The notes under the pieces are model-generated. The model was not told where the DNA came from, searched no databases, and saw only the letters and a list, made by a program, of their open reading frames with translations. The position numbers and the translations under genes are program-made. From the NCBI RefSeq assembly GCF_900156025.1, contig NZ_FTMO01000002.1, forward strand, positions 372,001-436,000: 64,000 nt of DNA, written 5' to 3'. Origin of the DNA: Allobosea sp. TND4EK4 (lineage in GTDB: Bacteria > Pseudomonadota > Alphaproteobacteria > Rhizobiales > Beijerinckiaceae). Position 1 is the first letter of the stretch. Every line of letters starts with the position of its first letter. Shown here in pieces: positions 8,498-17,475 of the stretch.

Positions 8498-9559
8498 TCA
8501 GGCGTGATCGTGCTGATGATGTAGGTCGGGATAGTGCGGATGGGTGTGCGTCAGGGGCTCGTGTCGGTGCCAGTGCGAGTGCGGCTCCGTGACAGGTCCG
8601 TCGTGATGATGCTGGTGGTGCTCGTCGTGGACGTGGACGTGCTCGTGCTCCATCACGTTATGGACGTGCTCATGCTCGTGCCGCTCCGCGAGGTGCAGCC
8701 ATAGCCCCGCTCCCATCAGCAGACCGGCCGCGACAAGCTGCATTGTCACTGGCTCGTGCAGCAGCGTGACGGCGATCATCGCGCCGATGAAGGGAGCAAG
8801 CGAGAAATAGGCCCCGGTGCGCGCCGCGCCGAGGTGACGCAGCGCCAGCACGAACAGGACGAGACTCACCCCAACGCCCAGGAAGCCGACCACGGCCGCC
8901 ACACCGACCGTCGCCACAGGTGGCACGGACGCGCCCAGCAGCAGCGCTATAGCGACGTTCACGCTGCCCGCCGTCAGCCCCTTGATGGTGGCCGTCACCA
9001 CCGGATCAGCTGAGGACAGCTTGCGCGTCAGGTTATTGTCGATGCCCCAGGCCAGACAGGCCGCCGCGATGAGAGCCGCCCCTGCATCAAGGCGCACGCC
9101 TCCTCCTTCCCACGACAAAACGACTGCGCCCGTGAGGATGGCGAAGGCTCCCAGAAGCAGCCGCCGATCCACGTTCTCCCGGAAGACCACCCAGGCAATA
9201 AGCATGGTCGCCAACCCTTCGAGGTTGAGCAGCAGCGATCCGGAAGCAGCAGAGGTGTGCGAGAGCCCCAGCATCAGCAGAAGTGGCCCAGCTAGTCCGC
9301 CGAACAGCACCACGGCCGCCAGCCACGGCAGATCATGACGACGCAGGGGAGCCTCCGGAGCCGGGATGCCGAGTGCAGCCCGGCTACCATGCACGACCGC
9401 CAGACCAACGCCTGCACCAAGGTAGAGCACCCCGGCGAGCAGTTGCGGGGACAACTCACCGAGCAACAGCTTGGCGAACGGGGCCGAGGCCCCGAATAGG
9501 ACGGCCGAAACGAGCGCCAGCGGCACTCCTGGCCAGAGATGCGAATGGGCGTGTTTCAT
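8498..9559 (-). CDS. EamA/DMT-family transporter with histidine-rich C-terminal tail
   Basis: 353 aa. About ten hydrophobic segments in two EamA repeats (residues ~8-140 and ~150-290) identify a drug/metabolite transporter of the inner membrane. After the last segment come about 65 residues extremely rich in His (HEHEHVH, HVHDEHHQHHH, HTHPHYPDLHHQHDH), and the N-terminus also has MKHAHSH. Such tails bind transition metals in ZIP, CDF and Ni/Co transporters, so a metal substrate or metal-gated export is plausible, but that is inference. It converges with the upstream glyoxalase-fold gene. Confidence 0.85.
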   Translation of the reverse strand: MKHAHSHLWPGVPLALVSAVLFGASAPFAKLLLGELSPQLLAGVLYLGAGVGLAVVHGSRAALGIPAPEAPLRRHDLPWLAAVVLFGGLAGPLLLMLGLSHTSAASGSLLLNLEGLATMLIAWVVFRENVDRRLLLGAFAILTGAVVLSWEGGGVRLDAGAALIAAACLAWGIDNNLTRKLSSADPVVTATIKGLTAGSVNVAIALLLGASVPPVATVGVAAVVGFLGVGVSLVLFVLALRHLGAARTGAYFSLAPFIGAMIAVTLLHEPVTMQLVAAGLLMGAGLWLHLAERHEHEHVHNVMEHEHVHVHDEHHQHHHDGPVTEPHSHWHRHEPLTHTHPHYPDLHHQHDHA

Positions 9560-9878
9560 CGCGCGACTTTAGCAGGGTTTCATCAGGGGCCTGAGAGCGG
9601 ACCTCCCGAATTTCTGCAGTGGGCCGGTAGCAGACCTCAGCGGAGCAAGTTCAGCTTCCATATGCCTCGGGCCAGAAGCCAGTCCTCAGCGGGGTTGATC
9701 GCCGCCCGCCCTTAACTAGCGCCTTGACGCTCCGGCTCGATCGCGACGTATTAGTCCCAGCCCCGGATGCCTATCTTCACCTACCTGAACTGCACCGAAT
9801 TCGGCTTCAGCCTTCGCCTTCGACTATGCCAAAATCAACGAACCCTTCAGGACAATAAGTTCTGAGAAAGCGGTCTTT
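9560..9878. other. 319-bp gap at the left edge of the AT-rich island
   Basis: No gene seen. Base composition falls from genome-typical to AT-rich towards the right end. Short repeated words (GCGGACCTC, GCAGACCTCAGCGG, CCTCAGCGGGG) suggest degraded mobile or repeat DNA, but I cannot identify an element, terminal repeat or transposase remnant. Confidence 0.4.
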
Positions 9879-10484
9879 TCAGGAACGTAGCTTCATATGC
9901 ATGAGCAATTGAGATAAGCGATCCATCTCTTTGACCCCGAATAAAGTATTCCTTAAATTCATACCTATTGTTAGATGGCGAGGGAACAAAAAATTGGACT
10001 TTTTAGTATAATATTTAAAGTTTTCTCGATTTTCATTATAATCAATATCAATTCCTATTCTTTTTCCAAATAGAAATTCTTTGGAATGTTTTCCAAGTAA
10101 ATTGAAATTCAAAATCGATACAATGGATAAAAACCTGTAATCATATACGAACTCGACTTCATCAGGTCTATACCTTTGAAAAAAGGGCCTATGTCGTTTT
10201 CTTTTTAGGTAAAAGTAATTCGGATAAGATATATTAACAGATCTTGATGTAATTATATAGTATATTGTGCGTGAAACTAATAAGCTATGCAGTAAATTAG
10301 CTACAATATATATTGTAGCGAAATTAATGACGTTGCCGTAATTTTTTACATCGAAAATCTTAATGAATGCGATGAATGCAATATACAGCAATAATCTATG
10401 AAAATTAGCCGATATGACGAATCGCGTCGGCTCCGGATTGAAGTGCTCTATGTAACCATTGCTGAAATCTTTTCGTTTTGCCAT
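9879..10484 (-). CDS. AT-rich orphan gene, predicted membrane protein
   Basis: 201 aa, unrecognised. Two hydrophobic segments (about residues 28-44 and 53-78) are followed by a basic, aromatic-rich soluble part of about 120 residues with many Lys, Asn, Ile, Phe and Tyr. Codons are strongly AT-rich, unlike every neighbour, so the gene was probably acquired from a low-GC source. No convincing ribosome site precedes the ATG. The arrangement of two TM helices then a presumably beta-rich domain recalls YcxB/bacterial PH-like proteins, but I see no motif to prove that. Confidence 0.6.
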   Translation of the reverse strand: MAKRKDFSNGYIEHFNPEPTRFVISANFHRLLLYIAFIAFIKIFDVKNYGNVINFATIYIVANLLHSLLVSRTIYYIITSRSVNISYPNYFYLKRKRHRPFFQRYRPDEVEFVYDYRFLSIVSILNFNLLGKHSKEFLFGKRIGIDIDYNENRENFKYYTKKSNFLFPRHLTIGMNLRNTLFGVKEMDRLSQLLMHMKLRS

Positions 10485-10793
10485 CGACTAACACTCAAAG
10501 GTGATAGTTTTATATTTTCTAATGCTGCTTTAAGAATCGGTCTAAGCTGCCTCAACTAAATTATTGTCGGTAATGGTGACGGAAAGCCGGTCGGTGAGAG
10601 GGGTGTGTGCCTCATTCCCGATCAGCATGCTCCAAACCACGACGACTTCCATCTGCTTTCCCTACGAAGCTGGGGTGCGGTGCCGCACACTATCAATGGC
10701 GGCGGGAATGTCCGCAACGGGCCATTAGCCGAAATTGCCGATTCGAATTAGCCCGCCCTTAAATCGGGGATTGTATGCTCCCCGGGAGGGCTC
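10485..10793. other. 309-bp gap, right flank of the AT-rich island
   Basis: The first ~75 bp stay AT-rich and probably hold the promoter of the orphan gene (minus strand TATAAA-like box near 10515). From about 10570 the composition returns to genome-typical. No gene, terminal repeat or tRNA attachment site is visible. Confidence 0.4.
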
Positions 10794-11552
10794 GTGGCTC
10801 GGAGAGGCAATAACGTGGGTATCATTGCCGCTCTGGCTCGATATTTTGGCGTCTTGGGCGGTTTGCTGTTGCTGGTCGCCGTTGCCGTTACAGGCTGCTG
10901 GATCACGGCTTTCCCCCGATACACCTTCGGGTATCGCCTTACGGTGAACGTGGAAACACCAGAGGGGTTAAAGACAGGCTCAAGCGTTGTTAGGCTCACG
11001 GAGCAAAAGCAGCTAAAATTCGGGGAAAGCACAAGCTGGTCTAGCTCGATCAAAGGAGAGGCGGTTGCGGTTAACCTTGGGCAACGAGGATTTCTTTTCG
11101 TTCTGCTTAAGGGCAATCCAATGAAAAACTACGCATCATCGGCTGATGGCATAGCTTTCCACGTTTTTCGAGCGACAGACGGACGCCCCGGCAACATACC
11201 TGATGATGCTCCGCGCTACCGCACAGAGAGCCTTTCTGCGCAGCTAAGGCCCGAGCAGATGCCGCTGATGGTACGATTTCGCGATATCTCCGTGCCTGCA
11301 TCGGTAGAGTCCGTCGATCCACGAGACCTACCGGCAAGTTTTGGTGCTGGGGTGCGTCTACGGGATGTCACGCTGACGACGACGAGCGATCCTGCGACGG
11401 AAGTGATCGTCAAGATTTTGCCCTGGCTGATTGGCCCGCACTATAACGGTCACTTGGACGGCGAGAAATACGGCTCCTATCGCCCAGGAACCCCATTCGC
11501 GAATTCTCTTACTTCCAGCGATTTCAGGCAGGGTTGGCCGCCGCCAAAGTGA
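10794..11552 (+). CDS. Conserved-looking hypothetical membrane-anchored protein
   Basis: 252 aa from a GTG start at 10794, preceded by GGGAGGG about 4 nt upstream. An N-terminal hydrophobic helix (about residues 17-37, ending in a Cys, AVTGCW) would anchor or export it; the rest is a soluble domain beginning YRLTVNVETPEG. The TGCW context is near the hydrophobic segment, so a lipoprotein is possible but the lipobox is imperfect. Function unknown. GC content is somewhat below the chromosomal norm, consistent with the accessory patch beginning at 9.8 kb. Confidence 0.6.
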   Translation: MARRGNNVGIIAALARYFGVLGGLLLLVAVAVTGCWITAFPRYTFGYRLTVNVETPEGLKTGSSVVRLTEQKQLKFGESTSWSSSIKGEAVAVNLGQRGFLFVLLKGNPMKNYASSADGIAFHVFRATDGRPGNIPDDAPRYRTESLSAQLRPEQMPLMVRFRDISVPASVESVDPRDLPASFGAGVRLRDVTLTTTSDPATEVIVKILPWLIGPHYNGHLDGEKYGSYRPGTPFANSLTSSDFRQGWPPPK

Positions 11553-11602
11553 GTCTAGGTCCGCTACGGGCCACCACCCTAACCGCCGAACCGCCGCTAC
11601 CC

Positions 11603-12388
11603 TCACAGATTCCGCCGCTCTCCCCGCAGCGTCGAAAGGCCGATGCCGGCCGCGTCGAAGCCGCCATCGACGGCGAGCACCTGCCCGCTGATGTAGCTCG
11701 CCTTGTCGGAGCAGAGGAACAGGATGGAATTCGCCAGCTCCTGCTCCAGCCCATAGCGTCCGAGCGGGATGGCGTCGCGGTAATCGGCGCGGATCTCGGC
11801 CGAATGGACGGCCTTGGCCATCGCCGTCTCGACCGGCCCCGGCGCCACGGCATTGACGCGGATGCCGAGGCTCGCCAGCTCCACCGCCTGCTGCCTGGTC
11901 AGATGCGCCAGCGCCGCCTTCGACGTGCCGTAGGCGACGCGCAGGGTGGAGGCGCGCAGGCCCGAGATCGAGGTGATGTTGACGATGGCGCCGCCGCCCT
12001 GGTCGGCCATCAGCGGTGCGGCGAGCTGCGTCGCCAGGAACGGCCCGCCGAGATTGACCGCCAGCACACGCTGCCACTCCTCATAGGTTGTCTCCAGCAG
12101 TGGCTTGAACACCGCCGTGCCGGCATTGTTGACCAGCGCGTCGAGACGGCCGAAGCGGGCGACGATCTGGGCGAAGGCGGCCTCGACCTGCTGCGGCAGG
12201 GCGATGTCGCAGGTCAGCGCCAGCGCCGACTCGCCCGCGCCAAGCCCGGCCGTCGCCGCCTCCACCGCCGGCCCGTCGATATCGAGCAGCGCGACGCGCC
12301 AGCCATCTTCGAGAAACCGCTTCGCTGTCGCGAGCCCGATGCCGCGCGCGGCGCCGGTGACGAGGACGACCTTGGCAGAGGCAGGCAT
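11603..12388 (-). CDS. Short-chain dehydrogenase/reductase
   Basis: 261 aa. Classical SDR: cofactor motif TGAARGIG at residues 11-18, NNAG at 87-90, active-site Tyr153 and Lys157 in YGTSK, and the PG motif (VAPGPVETAMA) afterwards. An acidic residue after the second strand (LLDIDG) suggests NAD(H) preference. The start at 12388 gives the usual N-terminus; ten extra residues upstream are possible. Substrate unknown. Divergent from rplS. Confidence 0.88.
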   Translation of the reverse strand: MPASAKVVLVTGAARGIGLATAKRFLEDGWRVALLDIDGPAVEAATAGLGAGESALALTCDIALPQQVEAAFAQIVARFGRLDALVNNAGTAVFKPLLETTYEEWQRVLAVNLGGPFLATQLAAPLMADQGGGAIVNITSISGLRASTLRVAYGTSKAALAHLTRQQAVELASLGIRVNAVAPGPVETAMAKAVHSAEIRADYRDAIPLGRYGLEQELANSILFLCSDKASYISGQVLAVDGGFDAAGIGLSTLRGERRNL

Positions 12389-12595
12389 GGAGCGTTTCCC
12401 GAGCTGATGTGATACCATTGGCCAGAGGCTTAAATGGCGATCGGCGTGAGGGGCAAGCCGGGTCCCGCGCAGCTTGCCGCCCGCGCTTTGCCGCTCGACA
12501 AAGCCCCCCCTCTCCTGTATGGCCGCGCTCTCAACTGAAAACAGCGCGCCGTAACGCCCGCGTGTCCAAACGCGATCACGGCAATGGAGAGACTG

Positions 12596-12991
12596 ATGAA
12601 CATCATCGAGCAGATCGATGCCGAGCAGATTGCCAAGCTCAGCGAAGGCAAGACCATTCCTCCCTTCCAGCCGGGCGACACCGTCCAGGTGAACGTGAAG
12701 GTCAAGGAAGGCGAGCGTTCGCGCGTGCAGGCCTATGAGGGCGTCGTGATCGCCCGCAACGGCGGCGGGCTCAACCAGAGCTTCACCGTCCGCAAGATTT
12801 CCTATGGCGAGGGTGTCGAGCGCGTCTTCCCGCTCTTCTCGCCGAACCTCGATTCCATCAAGGTCGTCCGCAAGGGCAAGGTGCGCCGCGCCAAGCTCTA
12901 TTACCTGCGCGACCGTCGCGGCAAGTCGGCCCGTATCGCCGAGCGCGTCGAGGCTCGTCCGGCCAAGGGCCCCAAGGGCGCGGCCAAGTAA
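12596..12991 (+). CDS. rplS: 50S ribosomal protein L19
   Basis: 131 aa. Large-subunit protein at the 30S-50S interface. Matches the family throughout ([65 protein letters not shown]) with an Ala/Lys-rich C-terminal extension. The start at 12596 has GGAGAG just upstream. Usually it closes the rpsP-rimM-trmD-rplS operon; here the gene upstream is a divergent SDR, so rplS stands alone with its own promoter. A strong terminator follows. Confidence 0.97.
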   Translation: MNIIEQIDAEQIAKLSEGKTIPPFQPGDTVQVNVKVKEGERSRVQAYEGVVIARNGGGLNQSFTVRKISYGEGVERVFPLFSPNLDSIKVVRKGKVRRAKLYYLRDRRGKSARIAERVEARPAKGPKGAAK

Positions 12992-13020
12992 GCTCCGGCA
13001 TCAGCCGAAGAGATTTCAAA

Positions 13021-13046
13021 CGCGGTCCTTCGGGGCCGCGTTTTTT
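13021..13046 (+). terminator. Intrinsic terminator of rplS
   Basis: CGCGGTCC - TTCG - GGGCCGCG stem-loop (8 bp stem, tetraloop TTCG) followed directly by six T, 30 bp after the rplS stop. Confidence 0.9.
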
Positions 13047-13132
13047 GTTGGCGTTGACCAAGGGCCGATGGGCCTCCGAGGGAACGGCTTTGGCCGGACC
13101 TAGACCGTGCCGATTTTTCGAGGAAACGGGGT

Positions 13133-13228
13133 GTCATCCCGGACAAGCTGCGGAGCGGCGCCGCTCCGGGATCCATCATGGAGTTGCGGAGCTCTCCGAT
13201 GGATCCCGGGGCAAGCCCAGGATGACGG
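13133..13228. repeat. Dispersed palindromic repeat, copy 3
   Basis: GTCATCCCGG at the left end and CAGGATGACGG at the right; nested arms GGGATCCATC ... GATGGATCCC inside. Very similar in plan to the copy at 651-745 and likewise placed between convergent genes. Confidence 0.75.
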
Positions 13229-13258
13229 CATGGTTCCGAGAACCAGCATGCTCTCGGA

Positions 13259-14473
13259 TCATGCCAGGCCGGCAAGTCTCTCCAGCAGCAACGCCACGTC
13301 GCCGGCATTCTGGTAGAGGCCGAAGCCGACGCGCAGGCGGTCGCCGCGCAGATCCACCGTGATGCCCGCTTGCGCCAGGCGCTCATGCCAGGCCGGCGCA
13401 TCCGCATGGCGGAACGTCAGGAAATTCCCCCGCGCCGGCTGCGAGAGCGGCAGCACCAGATGCCCGGGCGCGAGGATGCCGCAGGGCCTTTGCGTGATCC
13501 CGGCGACAAAGAGCTCCTGCAGGGCCAGGGCATGGCCATGGATCGCCGGCACGTCGAGCCCTTGCCCGTCGAGCCAGTCGAACACCGCCGCCATGCGATA
13601 GAGCCCCGAGGGGTCGAAGGTGGCGCCCATGAACCGCCAGCCGCCCGGCGCATAGCCGATCTCGCCTTGCGGCCCCGCCAGCGCGCCGAAGGAGGCGTAC
13701 CAGCCGGTATCGCGCGGCCTCGGCGCGAAGCCCGGCGGGCAGTGCAGGAAGCAGGCGCCCTCCCCCGCCATCGCGTATTTATAGCCGCCGGCGAGATAGA
13801 ACGCCTTGTCGGCAATGGCGGAGAGGTCCGTCGGCCGGGCCATGAAGCCGTGATAGCCATCGATGACGACGAGGCGGCCGGGCGCGGAGACGGCTTCGAC
13901 GAGGGCGTCCAGATCGGTCAGCGCATGGCCCGAATTGAACTGCACCTGGCTGAGAAAGACCATGTCGGGCGCGCCGGCCTTGGCCGCCTCGGCGATGCGC
14001 CCTGGCAGCGTGTCGAAAGGCTCCGCCGGGACGACCGTCAGCGCCACCAGCCCCTCCTCGGCCAGCCGCTCGATCTGGCGGCGGAAGGAATGGAATTCGG
14101 CATCGCTGGTCAGGATGCGCGGCGTGCGCCCCCGCGGCAGGCAGGAGATCAGCCGGTTGACGAACTCATGGGTGTTGTTGGCGGGAACGAGGCCGTCGGT
14201 GCCCGGCAGGTTGAGGCGCCTGGCGATGCCGGTCGCGGCCTTCGTCCAGACCGGCCCCAGCACCTCCTCCCATTTGCCGTCGACGAGGCGGGCCGCATCG
14301 TCCCAGCAGCGAAGCTGGGCCTCGCGGGTCACGTCCGGCCAGAAATGGTGGCTGTGCGCGGCAAAATGCAGCTGCGCGGGCCAGTTCTGCCGAAACTGCG
14401 AGAAGGCGGCGGTGAGGTCCAGCGCCGCCGCTCCCGGCAGGCCGCCTCCGGTCGAGATCGCATCGCTTTGCAT
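13259..14473 (-). CDS. Class-V aminotransferase-fold PLP enzyme, kynureninase-like
   Basis: 404 aa. PLP type I fold: Asp205 (VVIDGYHG) and Lys232 (GGYKYAMAGEG) fit the cofactor-binding Asp and Schiff-base Lys. It is divergent from tryptophan 2,3-dioxygenase, so cleavage of kynurenine or N-formylkynurenine products is the natural guess, but the active-site context differs from canonical KynU and the exact reaction is open. The ATG at 14473 is preferred over an upstream TTG. A palindrome lies in the shared promoter region. Confidence 0.75.
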   Translation of the reverse strand: MQSDAISTGGGLPGAAALDLTAAFSQFRQNWPAQLHFAAHSHHFWPDVTREAQLRCWDDAARLVDGKWEEVLGPVWTKAATGIARRLNLPGTDGLVPANNTHEFVNRLISCLPRGRTPRILTSDAEFHSFRRQIERLAEEGLVALTVVPAEPFDTLPGRIAEAAKAGAPDMVFLSQVQFNSGHALTDLDALVEAVSAPGRLVVIDGYHGFMARPTDLSAIADKAFYLAGGYKYAMAGEGACFLHCPPGFAPRPRDTGWYASFGALAGPQGEIGYAPGGWRFMGATFDPSGLYRMAAVFDWLDGQGLDVPAIHGHALALQELFVAGITQRPCGILAPGHLVLPLSQPARGNFLTFRHADAPAWHERLAQAGITVDLRGDRLRVGFGLYQNAGDVALLLERLAGLA

Positions 14474-14511
14474 CGCCGCTCGCCCCGAACCTTGCCCGCG
14501 CCTCAAAATAC

Positions 14512-14523
14512 TTTAAGCTTAAA
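14512..14523. promoter_or_regulatory. Palindromic operator candidate between the PLP enzyme gene and kynA
   Basis: TTTAAGCTTAAA, a perfect 12-bp palindrome inside an AT-rich patch in the 97-bp divergent promoter region. Position suits co-regulation of both tryptophan-catabolic genes, for example by an Lrp/AsnC-type KynR; the regulator is not in the window. Confidence 0.5.
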
Positions 14524-14570
14524 ATAATTGGCGCCGACCTTTCGTCAAGGCGCCGCGTCGGAGCAGCGCG

Positions 14571-15419
14571 ATGGAACGCGAAACGGGCGAGCAAGGCAGC
14601 CGGATCGAGGCTGGCATGCAGACCGATTTCAAGGAGCGGATGGATTACGGCTCCTATCTCGGGCTCGACATGCTGCTCGCCGCCCAGAAGCCGCTCAGCG
14701 ACGCCCCTGACGAACTGCTCTTCATCACCATCCACCAGGTGCAGGAGCTCTGGCTGAAGCTCGCGGCCCATGAGCTCGACGGCGCCATGGCGGCGATCCG
14801 GTCAGACCAGTTGCAGCCGGCCTTCAAGTCGCTGGCCCGCGTCTCGCGCATCCAGTCGCAGCTCGTCGCCGCCTGGGACGTGCTCTCGACCATGACGCCG
14901 GCCGATTACCTCGCCTTCCGCGACACGCTCGGCCAGTCCTCGGGCTTCCAGTCCTACCAGTACCGCGCGCTGGAATTCCGGCTCGGCGCCAAGGACCCGC
15001 GGATGATGGCGATGCATCGCCACCATCCCGAGCATCACGCCCATCTCGAGACGCTCCTCCACGCGCCGAGCCTCTATGACGAGGCGCTGCGCCTGCTGGC
15101 GCGCCGCGGCCTGCCGGTCCCGGCCGACTGCATCGAGCGCGACTGGAGCGTGCCGCATGCCGCGAACGAGGCCGTGAAGGCCGCCTGGCTCTCGATCTAC
15201 CGCGACACGAAAACCCATTTCGATCTCTACGAACTCGCCGAGGAGCTGGTCGATGTCGAGGACCAGTTCCAGCAATGGCGCTTCCGCCACATGAAGACGG
15301 TGGAGCGCATCATCGGCTTCAAGACCGGCACCGGCGGGTCCAGCGGCGTCAGGTTCCTGCGCACGGCGCTGGAGCGCTCCTTCTTCCCCGAGCTCTGGCA
15401 GTTGCGCAGCGAGCTGTGA
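14571..15419 (+). CDS. kynA: Tryptophan 2,3-dioxygenase
   Basis: 282 aa. Haem enzyme that opens the indole ring of L-tryptophan to N-formylkynurenine. Family motifs: YGSYLGLDMLL, FITIHQVQELW, and RDTLGQSSGFQSYQYRALEF; C-terminal GTGGSSGVRFL loop that closes over substrate. The start at 14571 has GGAG about 8 nt upstream; a second Met 12 residues in is possible. The divergent neighbour supplies a PLP enzyme, supporting a kynurenine route. Confidence 0.95.
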   Translation: MERETGEQGSRIEAGMQTDFKERMDYGSYLGLDMLLAAQKPLSDAPDELLFITIHQVQELWLKLAAHELDGAMAAIRSDQLQPAFKSLARVSRIQSQLVAAWDVLSTMTPADYLAFRDTLGQSSGFQSYQYRALEFRLGAKDPRMMAMHRHHPEHHAHLETLLHAPSLYDEALRLLARRGLPVPADCIERDWSVPHAANEAVKAAWLSIYRDTKTHFDLYELAEELVDVEDQFQQWRFRHMKTVERIIGFKTGTGGSSGVRFLRTALERSFFPELWQLRSEL

Positions 15420-15783
15420 CGGCCTCGGGCCCTGCATCGCTGCGATGCGACGGTTGCGCCTGCGCCGATTGTCGCGCCTCTTTGGAACTGCTACACGCTG
15501 GGCCATGACGCCATGCGTGCATCCGTTCCAGCGCTTCTGCGCCGTGCAGGGAGAGGGCCATCTGCCCCCTCTGCCGACGACGCAGGATTTCGTCGCGCTG
15601 CATGACCATGCCCGCCTGCCCTGGCGCTTTTTCGGCCGCTTTACCGCCTCGATTGCCGCAGGCCTTACCGGCGCCTGAGACCGGCCGCTTCGCGCGGCCG
15701 GCGACAGGCGATCCGTGACATCGAGCCGGCCCTGCCGGATTTCTCGCTTTCAAGAATCAATTCATGCAGACCGAGACGAAGCC
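15420..15783. other. 364-bp gap before leuC
   Basis: No convincing gene. A strong hairpin at 15681-15701 (CCGGCCGC / GCGGCCGG, no T-run) lies about 80 bp before leuC. A 7-codon mini-ORF (ATG at 15764) ends with TGA overlapping the leuC ATG, without a clear ribosome site. An open frame at 15445-15678 has no family resemblance. Confidence 0.4.
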
Positions 15784-17202
15784 ATGACTGCGACCTCCGC
15801 GCCCCGTACCCTCTACGACAAGATCTTCGACGACCACGTCGTCGACCGGCAGGATGACGGCACCTGCCTGCTCTATATCGACCGCCACCTCGTCCATGAG
15901 GTGACGAGCCCGCAGGCCTTCGAGGGCCTGCGCATGACGGGCCGCAAGGTCCGCAGCCCTGAGAAGACGCTCGCCGTCGTCGACCACAACATCCAGACGA
16001 CCGACCGCTCCAAGGGCATCCAGGAAGAGGAAAGCCGCATCCAGGTCGAGGCGTTGGCCCGGAACGCGAAGGACTTCGGCGTCGAGTATTTCCACGAGCT
16101 CGACAAGCGCCAGGGCATCGTCCACATCGTCGGCCCCGAGCAGGGCTTCACCCTGCCCGGCACCACCATCGTCTGCGGCGACTCGCACACCTCGACCCAT
16201 GGCGCCTTCGGCGCCCTCGCCCACGGCATCGGCACCTCGGAGGTCGAGCATGTGCTGGCGACCCAGACGCTGATCCAGAAGAAGGCGATGAACATGCTCG
16301 TCCAGGTGGACGGCACGCCCGCGCCCGGCGTCGGCGCCAAGGACATCACGCTCGCCATCATCGGCGAGATCGGCACCGCCGGCGGCACCGGCTCGGTGAT
16401 CGAATATGCCGGCGAGGCCATTCGCGGCCTATCCATGGAAGGCCGCATGACGGTCTGCAACATGTCGATCGAGGGCGGTGCCCGCGCCGGCATGGTCGCC
16501 CCGGACGAGAAGTCCTTCGCCTATCTCAAGGGCCGCCCCAAGGCGCCGCAGGGCGCCGCCTGGGACGCCGCCGTCCGCTATTGGGAGACGCTGCGCACCG
16601 ACGAGGGCGCGCATTTCGACCGCATCGTGAAGCTCGACGCCGGCAACCTGCCGCCGATCGTCTCCTGGGGCACGAGCCCTGAGGACGTCATCTCGGTGCT
16701 GGGCGCGGTGCCCGATCCGGAGCTGATCGCGGACGAGGTCAAGCGCGCCTCCAAGAAGCGCGCGCTCGAGTATATGGGCCTCACCGCCGGCACGAAGATG
16801 ACCGAGATCCCGCTCGACGTGATCTGGATCGGCTCCTGCACCAATGGCCGCATCGAGGATCTGCGCACCGTCGCGAAGATCGTCGAAGGCAAGAAGCTCC
16901 ATGAGAGCCTCGACTACGGCATGATCGTCCCCGGCTCCGGCCTGGTGAAGGAACAGGCCGAGGCCGAAGGCCTCGACAAGATCTTCATCGCCGCCGGCTT
17001 CGAATGGCGCGAGCCCGGCTGCTCGATGTGCCTCGGCATGAACCCCGACCAGCTCAAGCCCGGCCAGCGCGCAGCCTCCACCTCGAACCGCAATTTCGAG
17101 GGCCGGCAGGGCTTCAAGGGCAGGACGCATCTCGTCTCGCCCGCCATGGCGGCGGCGGCGGCCCTGACCGGCCACTTCGTCGACGTGCGCACGCTGGGCT
17201 GA
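15784..17202 (+). CDS. leuC: 3-isopropylmalate dehydratase large subunit
   Basis: 472 aa. With LeuD isomerises 2- to 3-isopropylmalate in leucine synthesis. The [4Fe-4S] ligands are Cys352 (GSCTNGR), Cys413 and Cys416 (GCSMCLGMN). [26 protein letters not shown] (split across residues ~130-155) is the classic aconitase-family signature. Start at 15784 matches the normal N-terminus ([12 protein letters not shown]). leuD follows after two small genes on the same strand, so the four probably form one transcript. Confidence 0.97.
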   Translation: MTATSAPRTLYDKIFDDHVVDRQDDGTCLLYIDRHLVHEVTSPQAFEGLRMTGRKVRSPEKTLAVVDHNIQTTDRSKGIQEEESRIQVEALARNAKDFGVEYFHELDKRQGIVHIVGPEQGFTLPGTTIVCGDSHTSTHGAFGALAHGIGTSEVEHVLATQTLIQKKAMNMLVQVDGTPAPGVGAKDITLAIIGEIGTAGGTGSVIEYAGEAIRGLSMEGRMTVCNMSIEGGARAGMVAPDEKSFAYLKGRPKAPQGAAWDAAVRYWETLRTDEGAHFDRIVKLDAGNLPPIVSWGTSPEDVISVLGAVPDPELIADEVKRASKKRALEYMGLTAGTKMTEIPLDVIWIGSCTNGRIEDLRTVAKIVEGKKLHESLDYGMIVPGSGLVKEQAEAEGLDKIFIAAGFEWREPGCSMCLGMNPDQLKPGQRAASTSNRNFEGRQGFKGRTHLVSPAMAAAAALTGHFVDVRTLG

Positions 17203-17225
17203 CGCGAAGACGCGGGGAGAACGCC

Positions 17226-17471
17226 ATGTCGAACGATCCCCGCGACTCCGCCCGCGCCGCCGAGGCCAAAGACGCGCTGGCACGCGTCAAGCGTGACAGC
17301 GAGACCATGCTCGGCTCGTCGATGGGCCGGGCGGCCGATCACTTCGCCGGCGCGGACGCGCCGGAGAACGACCGGATCGAGCTCTGGGGCCGGCGCATCG
17401 GCCGCGGGCTTTCGCTGCTCGGCGTGGTCGTGCTCGGCTGGTGGCTCGGCCATCAGCTCAAATTCTGGTGA
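17226..17471 (+). CDS. Small single-span membrane protein in the leuC-leuD cluster
   Basis: 81 aa. A charged N-terminal half (Ala/Arg/Glu/Asp-rich) is followed by one hydrophobic helix near the C-terminus (about residues 62-78, LLGVVVLGWWLGHQL). ATG at 17226 lies 23 bp after leuC, and the stop is 4 bp before the next start. No known function; its place inside the leu cluster suggests only co-transcription. Confidence 0.7.
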   Translation: MSNDPRDSARAAEAKDALARVKRDSETMLGSSMGRAADHFAGADAPENDRIELWGRRIGRGLSLLGVVVLGWWLGHQLKFW

Positions 17472-17475
17472 CGCG

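Noticed and set aside
9560-10793. Genomic island with integrase or attachment sites
   Set aside because: The AT-rich patch is short, with no integrase, direct repeats or tRNA end; only unusual composition is evident.
15445-15678. Possible 77-codon gene before leuC
   Set aside because: No ribosome site, no family resemblance, skewed composition; kept as part of the gap.
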